Of a DNA stretch of 64,000 bases, positions 58,090 through 64,000 are shown piece by piece. Each line of letters starts with the position of its first letter. Positions within the stretch are counted from its first letter, which is position 1. The notes under the pieces were generated by a model, which did no database searches, was not told the DNA's origin, and was given only the letters and a program-made list of their open reading frames with translations. The stretch lies in the NCBI GenBank assembly GCA_944472135.2, contig OX235267.1:35557312-35621311 (forward strand), written 5' to 3'. The stretch is from Trichobilharzia regenti (Eukaryota; Platyhelminthes; Trematoda; Strigeidida; Schistosomatidae). The position numbers and the translations under genes were made by a program.

Positions 58090-58965
58090 GAACAAATCTC
58101 AACCTCAGCCTCATCAACTCTGGAAAGGCATTCAACAGCTTCGACTATGAAGTAATATTGAAACTATTTCAATACTATGGCGTGCAGTGCCTCAAATCAT
58201 TATCAACCTCATTCAAAAGGTAACTGATGAAGACAAATGTCAAGCGATGCACAACGGAAACCTCAGAGAATAGTTTGGAATGAAGATGGGAGTAATGTAT
58301 GACTGTTTACTATTATCGATAATACTTCTGGTTGTGGTGGACTGAATGATAAGGTGGACAGTGTGTGTGTGGCGGGGGGGGTGGGGACGGATGACAAGAA
58401 TATACTGGACCGATAAGAAGATTCTAGAAGATCTGTCTAATGTCACAAACTCAAAGATCTACAGGCGAAAACACACCAGCTAACAGAAGAGGCAGAGAGC
58501 ATAAGACATCAGTTGAACTTTAGAGAAGATGGAAATGATAAATACCGTCAGCGAGAGAAATCTAAAAGAAGACACTTCTTTCGCTTATCTTGAAAGCTGC
58601 ATCTTGACTACCGGCTGCACGTCTGAGGATGTCAAAACCAGTCAGATGCAGAAAAGCATGACAGACCTTCATTAATCCAAAACCAATGTGGAAACCAGCT
58701 GCACTCAGCAGAAGGAACAAGATTCGAACTTTTAACACTGATGTAAATCAGTGCTTCTATGCGGTTCAGAGACTTCGAGTGTCACGAGAAGCATCTCCAA
58801 AAGGCTACTGCAGACTTTTTATCAAAAGATGCCTTCGCTAAGTTCTGAAGATAAAATGGCTGGTCAAGAAGGATTAACAATGAAGAAATCTAGCAAAGAC
58901 CTGTTCGTCTCAAAGAATAGACCCGAAGGAATTGGAGATGGATTGGACGCACACTGAAATGAAAA
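58090..58965 (+). mobile_element. RTE-like copy, plus strand, heavily decayed
   Basis: RT remnants NLNLSLINSGKAFNSFDYEV and VVDWMIRW-like blocks (with stops), then the tail LLCGSETSSVTRSISKRLLQ at 58753 onward. Many stops and indels. Confidence 0.55.
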
Positions 58966-59541
58966 CGATAATATATAATACTTATAAACTGATATAAGTA
59001 GTACACTGAGTGAAGTATTGGCAAAAGCAATGATAATTTATGTGTCACCAGGAAAAGTTAATACTGAGCAAGCTCGAGAAGATGGCAACAGCACTGAGAA
59101 GCAATCCAATAAAAGACAAACAAAGAGGATTTGCAGATTGTGATATCGATGTAAGTTTTATGGTTTTAATATGGCGAAAATATTCATTCAGACATCTATA
59201 AAAAACCCAAATAATTTAGCAGAGAATATCCTTTTCGATAATTTCCTTTTCTGGCTCTACAATTATATATACATGCTTATATACATAGAATACTCTAAAA
59301 TAGCAACCAATAACATTATTAGTGTTTTAAATAATATCGATTTGTTAAGTAAGATCACAATGGAATTACAGTCCACGAAAGATGTATAAATACTAATAAT
59401 AATAATAATTAAGATATAGTAGCAAATAAAATATTAAATAAAATTAAGGGAATTTTCACAACAAACTGAAGATCATTCGAATCTAGATGACCAAAGTAAG
59501 CACAGCGTCTGAACTAACTTCTTTTAGACACATAAATTAGG

Positions 59542-59793
59542 TATTCAAGTGATGGTTTGTAGGGATTTGATTGGTTTCGTGAATTGGCAGAAGTTAGAAT
59601 TCCTGGGCCATTGGATCGGGTCCTAGTGGCTCAATGGTCTACGAGCTCGCATTGTAACCAGAAGGTCCTGGGTTCGAATCCCAGTGGGTGTGTACTGCTG
59701 AAGAGTCCCAAACTAGGACGAAACAGCTGTCCAGTACTCCCAGGTTTTCCAATGGTTCTCTAACTGATGTCAGCTCATGATGAAATCCTAAAA
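59542..59793 (+). mobile_element. hammerhead SINE (family H) nested in a PLE
   Basis: A plus-strand insertion with A-box-like block (GTGGCTCAATGGTC), B box (GGTTCGAATCCC) and tail ending TGATGAAATCCTAAAA. It is bracketed by CATAAATTAGG (59531-59541) and CATAGATTAGG (59794-59804), an 11-bp target duplication with one difference, at a site that is continuous in the other PLE arm near 60300-60315. Confidence 0.75.
59692..59737 (+). ncRNA. type I hammerhead ribozyme, complete core
   Basis: GTACTG (stem I), CTGAAGA, stem II GTCC/GGAC around CAAACTA, GAAA, stem III AC/GT with loop AGCT, GTC ending at 59731, CAGTAC closing stem I (59732-59737). All invariant residues are present. It lies antisense to the ETS transcript. 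Confidence 0.75.
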
Positions 59794-60863
59794 CATAGAT
59801 TAGGCTTCTTGATGTGGATCCCAATGGCCTCAGTACTATGTAGTAGACGGACTCTTAAGGTGAAGTTAGGATTAGTTAGTATGGGGTAGATGACTTTGAA
59901 AGCCCCCTTGTTTACATCAATCAACCTTGTTTTCTGTATCCACAAGATGAGATAGAGTAGAGCTATGAATGGATATTGTTTGTCCTTGACATAACCACGC
60001 AGTATGAAATTCAGAAATCTGACAAACAACACGCCTAATTGTGCGGCCTATGTAACTGACTCCACAAGAACAGTTAAATTGGTAAATACACATGGAAGAG
60101 GCGAAATTAGGCAGTTATATAAAGGACAAACAATATCCATTCATAGCGCTACTCTATCTCATCTTGTGGATACTGAATATAAGGTTGATTGATGTCAACA
60201 AGGTGGCTTTCAAAGTCATCTACCGCATACTAACTAATCCTAACTTCACCTTAAGAGTTCGTCTACTACATATTGCTGAGGTCATTGGGTTCCATATTAA
60301 GAAACCTAATTTATGCATCCAAAAGAGGTTAGTTCAGACACTTTCCTTACCTTGGTCATCTAGGTTCGAATGCTCCCTAGTTTGTTGTGAAAATTTCCTA
60401 AATTGTATTTGATATTCTATTTGCTATTATATTTTTATAATTACTATTATAATTTAAGCATCTTTAATGAACTGTAATTTCATTGTGATCATATTTTACA
60501 AATCGATATTATTTAAAAAACACTAATGTTGTTATTGACTACTAATCTAGAATATTCTCTGTATATAAGCATATATATATATAATTGTAGAGCCAGAAGA
60601 GGAAATTATCGAAAAGGATATTCTTTGCTCTATTATATTGTTTTTCATGGTTTTGTTAATGTACATCGAATTTTATCCTAACCGACATTATTTCTGCCGT
60701 CATCCGTCTTGTTCATTTACAGGGAACTGATACCACCTAGTCATGTCGATTTTCGGATTAAATTATTCTGCATTGTTCTGAATTAGGTCAAGGAAGCTGT
60801 AAGTCCCCACATCCTGTGGCTAACAGGAATCTTGTAATTAAAAATAAACATCAAGTAATCTGG

Positions 60864-61045
60864 GCGTCGGTGGCACAGGGTTAATACTTTCACCGACCAT
60901 GCACATGGTCCGAGGTTGGATCCCCTGCCGACGCACATCTGATATCTATGGTCGGCCTTCGAAATTCGGGCTACCGATATCCATCCTGAATATTCCATAC
61001 TTGTACCAAAAATACGGTGTGGAATCAAGCTGTAAATCAAAAAAA
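60864..61045 (+). mobile_element. tRNA-derived SINE T1
   Basis: The tRNA-like head 60864-60934 has a perfect 7-bp acceptor pair (GCGTCGG with CCGACGC), A-box-like TGGCACAGGGTTAA and a weakened B box (GGTTGGATCCC). The family tail runs to an A-rich/T-rich end. No CCA or intact T arm, so it is not a functional tRNA. Confidence 0.7.
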
Positions 61046-61222
61046 AATTTTTTTTTAATTAAAAAAATTGTGACCACTGCAACTGGTTTAGTAGAGAAGT
61101 CTTCATAACACAATAGGTCACAGCATTTACATCGTGTTCACTTAAATTAAATACATAAGTAATCTGTCGAAATTATTATTATTATTATTAATAATACAAT
61201 ATATTCATAAATGATTACTTAC

Positions 61223-63371
61223 ACTGTGGTCTCCATTGATTTGTAGGAAGTGAAGAATTTGCGTGTTTTGTATAAAACGACAAATTTGTATAATCATAAT
61301 CATTCATGTGTACAGGAAGACTGATTTCATTGTCCACTGGTGTTTTTATAAATTTTGGCCCATATTTTGCAATTAATTCACTATCATTATTCGTATTCAT
61401 ATGACTATTGTTATTTGTTAACCTCATATTGCTCCCCTTTGACAGATGATCATTCTCATTATGCTGAAGGAGTTCAGTGAAATGGGATTTACCTAAATGA
61501 TGCGTGATATCCAAACTATTCGATGTAGTATTTCCATACGGTGTAAAAATACTACTTAATTCAAAGTTATTTTTGAAAATATCACCTTTTTGAGAAATTG
61601 TATTCGGTGAGGTTTGATGGCTTGATAGTGGAAAGGTGGAATTAGAATTAGGACCAGTTATACTCTTATTATTATTAGTATTATCGTGTATACTAGTAAT
61701 GCTATTACCACCATTATTGTTAACATTGTTATTGGCGCTGTTATTATTATTATTATTGTTCAAGGAAGAACGTTTTCGTTTCGTTAAAGAGTGCAATTCT
61801 TTAGTATCACTCATTTGTTGATGTTGTTGATTATTCGATAAACGTGATTTATAAATTTGATCATAATCATTATTTGAAGTGTATACTCTATTTGATCGAT
61901 GTGATGATGATCTACTGTTCCCGTGATTACTTCGATTTTCACTTCTATAGCCTCCAGTCACTCGATCGTATACTCCCGAGGAAGCTGATGTTTTAATGTC
62001 ATCATTGGATTTCATTGTCTGTGATGAGTAGACATTTGTATTGGTCAGATTAATAGGTGGTAGACGGAAACCTGATGAAATACTATTATTATGAATCAAA
62101 TTTCCCTGGGATTCTTGGGTAGTTTCTTCACCATGGTGATTATTATTATTATTAGTAGTAATAGTAGTACTGTTATGTTTATTTATACATTCATTCTGAG
62201 ACATTTTATAGGCTTGATGCTCATTGAATAGACCAGTGGGTAGAAAATCTTCAAATTTTTGCGGCTGTTGTAGTAGTAGTTGTTGTTGTTGCTGCTGGTG
62301 TTGTTGTTGTTGTTGACTCCTATGTAAAGATAAGAAGCCTTTCGAATACTTTTTTGGCGAGGACATACCCATAAGCGAAGACATTGATGAGATTTCATCA
62401 CATTTCGATGTAGTTTTCACCCCTGCTGTCATTGCAGTAGTACTATTAGTATTAGTAATCACTGAAAGACGTTGAGACTTATTACCTAACTCTGAGGTTG
62501 TTATTACTCCAGGATTATCCAACGAAGACAATGAAGATATCGATGTTAAAGGAGATGATGATGACGACAGATCTGTCGATGAAGATATCGATTTCGAAAG
62601 TGTTACTGGATAATTCATTGAATGATTCATATTCATCCAAGTCCATGGATCTAAGTGTTGGAATGACTTCGATAGGTCTGATCCGTTAACACTATTATTA
62701 TTATTATTATTACTGTTACCGATATTAGGATTATTGTTGTTAGTCGAAGTATTATTGTTCATATGATGTGACAAAAGCATATCTTTATAGGAAGGACTGA
62801 TGTCTGTCAGTCGTTCAGTAGTCGAATTCGGTAAAATACCATGAAACATGCTATTTGAAGCCTCTGTAGTTAATGGTAAATGTGAATCAGATGTCAGAGT
62901 TGAATGTGTTTCACTCTGCGCTGCAGCAATACATGAAGGTATATAGAATCCATCTATCTGATTACTAATGTTTATACTACTATTACTGCTGTTATTGTTG
63001 TTGTTGTTAGTAGTATTATACTGACTAACATGATTCGATGAAAACGGGAGTAATCCATAATTCATAAATTCATGTAATGCATTTGTGTCTGGTTGCAATG
63101 ACTGAAGTTGTTGTTGTTGTTGTTGCTGTTGAGGTTCTTGTGAATGTTGATGTTGATGATGTGGAGGCGGAGGAGGTAGAGGATGAGAAATAGAAGGAAT
63201 TGGCGCCGGCGGTGGTGAAGAAGAAGATTGAAGTTGATGACTGTGCAGACTATTACTGCCTACAGAACGAGGCTTTTCATATAGATCTGTTGTACCACTA
63301 TTGAAAGGAAACATCATAGGCCAGTTTGTAGATTGTCTTGTATAGAATAATTGTGCGTCTGAAATGTTCAT
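61223..63371 (-). CDS. ETS transcription factor (ERG/FLI type), exon 1
   Basis: A 2149-bp exon encoding residues 1-716 plus one base, ending at a GTAAGT donor. The product is dominated by Asn, Ser, Gln and His: a Pro-rich/His-rich block near residues 50-80, a poly-Gln run near 80, many poly-Asn tracts, and a KRKRSS basic motif in the C-terminal third that could serve nuclear import. No Pointed (SAM-like) domain is visible. The Met at 63371 is the first in frame after an in-frame TAA upstream; an AG at about 63387 could be an acceptor, so upstream exons beyond the window are possible. Joined to exons 2 and 3 it predicts 1380 residues, more than twice the length of vertebrate ERG or FLI1. Confidence 0.8.
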
Positions 63372-63479
63372 TTCGTAGAGTTTTTCTAATTAAATCAAAA
63401 TTAGATTATATAACGTTGGAGTTAGCATAAATCAGTACACCATTTAAAAAAAAAGTGGATATTCAATTAAATGGTTTCG

Positions 63480-63800
63480 ACTGGTTAGAGGATTTTATCA
63501 TAAGTTGACATCGGTTAGAGATCCATTGAAAAATCTGTAGGGAATACTTGACAGTTTGTGACTCTTCAGTACTCACCGACAAGGGTTCGAACTCAGGATC
63601 TTCTGGTTACAAGGTGAGCTCGTAGGCCATTAAGCCTTGTGTGACCCAATGGGCGCGTACTGACGAAGAGTCCAAAACTAGGATGAAACACCTGTCCGGC
63701 ACTGCAAGGTTTTCCAGTGGTTCTCTAAATGATGTCAGTTTATGATGAAATCCTCCAACCAATCAGACAGAATCCCTACAAAAGGAAATCAATACTTGAA
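63480..63800. mobile_element. inverted pair of family H SINEs upstream of the ETS gene
   Basis: An antisense copy (about 63480-63650, B-box complement GGGTTCGAACTCAGG) joins a sense copy (about 63640-63800) with tail CCAATCAGACAGAATCCCTAC. The ribozyme in the sense copy is mutated (ACGAAGA for the core, unpaired stem I). The layout matches 4278-4642, but it is older. Confidence 0.65.
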
Positions 63801-63887
63801 AAATAAATGGTTTTATTGAAAATGGATGACAGAATCTTCAACCAAGTGACATAATATTAACTGTTAAACTAAATAGTATACTACATC

Positions 63888-64000
63888 TGAGTCGGTGGTA
63901 CAGTGGTTAGGATACTCGCCGACCATGCTCATGGTTCGGGGTTCGACCCACAGCCGACGCACACCTGATATCTATGGTCAGCCTGCAAAATTTGGGCTAC
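63888..64000 (+). mobile_element. tRNA-derived SINE T1, cut by the window end
   Basis: Head with A box (TGGTACAGTGGTTAGGA) and an excellent B box (GGTTCGACCC), then the start of the T1 tail (TGATATCTATGGTCAGCC). The rest lies outside the window. Confidence 0.7.

Larger units (their letters stand above)
59208..60641. mobile_element. palindromic PLE: two 3' ends joined head to head
   Basis: The left arm (about 59208-60092, antisense) encodes on the minus strand CIYQFNCSCGVSYIGRTIRR, then ISIHSSTLSHLVDTENKVD. The right arm (about 60113-60641, sense) starts just after the YIG motif (GQTISIHSATLSHLVDTEYK) and continues through the C-terminal KKPNLCIQK and SLPW. The outer roughly 340 bp (59208-59540 and 60300-60641) are inverted copies of the 3' region. 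The left arm is split by a SINE at 59542-59793. The arms are of unequal length and neither has an RT domain. Confidence 0.75.

Noticed and set aside
60864..60934. Functional tRNA gene
   Set aside because: The acceptor stem pairs, but the T arm and B box are mutated, the sequence is repeated with a common non-tRNA tail at other sites, and no terminator T run follows the head.

Overview
This window looks like nuclear DNA of a blood fluke (Schistosoma or a close relative). It is AT-rich, with long introns between small exons. It is dominated by trematode-type repeats: RTE-like and CR1-like non-LTR elements, Penelope-like elements (PLEs) with GIY-YIG endonucleases, Gypsy debris, tRNA-derived SINEs, and SINEs carrying a type I hammerhead ribozyme core of the kind known from schistosome SINE-like repeats. 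The species is inferred from these families, not proven.

Only two host genes can be supported. (1) On the + strand, four phase-compatible exons (2821-2976, 5302-5398, 11926-12098, 13895-14085) encode a secreted protein of at least 205 residues that I do not recognise; its last exon is unresolved. (2) On the - strand, three exons (63371-61223, 51202-50982, 46469-44697) encode a 1380-residue ETS transcription factor of the ERG/FLI type. The ETS domain is split by an intron and lies between two very long, low-complexity, Asn/Ser/Gln/His-rich arms. The introns are about 10.0 and 4.5 kb and carry many insertions. An open stretch at 31756-32088 (-) could be one more exon of something, but this is weak.

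Layout. 0-14 kb: the secreted-protein gene, with introns full of SINEs, an RTE copy, a 5'-truncated PLE and non-LTR tails. 14-26 kb: repeat graveyard with four copies of one short LTR family, a CR1-like tail holding a small TIR element, a foldback PLE derivative, an RTE copy split by a solo LTR, and Gypsy RNase H/integrase debris. 26-38 kb: more CR1/RTE debris, including a near-identical inverted pair of RTE copies about 7 kb apart, and a microsatellite-rich unique stretch. 39.9-42.5 kb: an apparently intact PLE with a 654-codon ORF and roughly 305-bp terminal inverted repeats. 44.7-63.4 kb: the ETS gene with its repeat-laden introns, including a palindromic PLE that has itself been hit by a hammerhead SINE. 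63.4-64 kb: SINEs.

The most informative signals are structural. Nested insertions with target-site duplications give a relative order of events. Three hammerhead ribozymes appear complete at the nucleotide level, two of them on opposite strands of a single palindromic SINE insertion. A series of PLE-derived palindromes runs from a full-length element with inverted ends to a 760-bp hairpin that keeps only the last 17 codons. Coordinates of diverged repeats are approximate (tens of bases), because they were read by eye and not aligned by computer.
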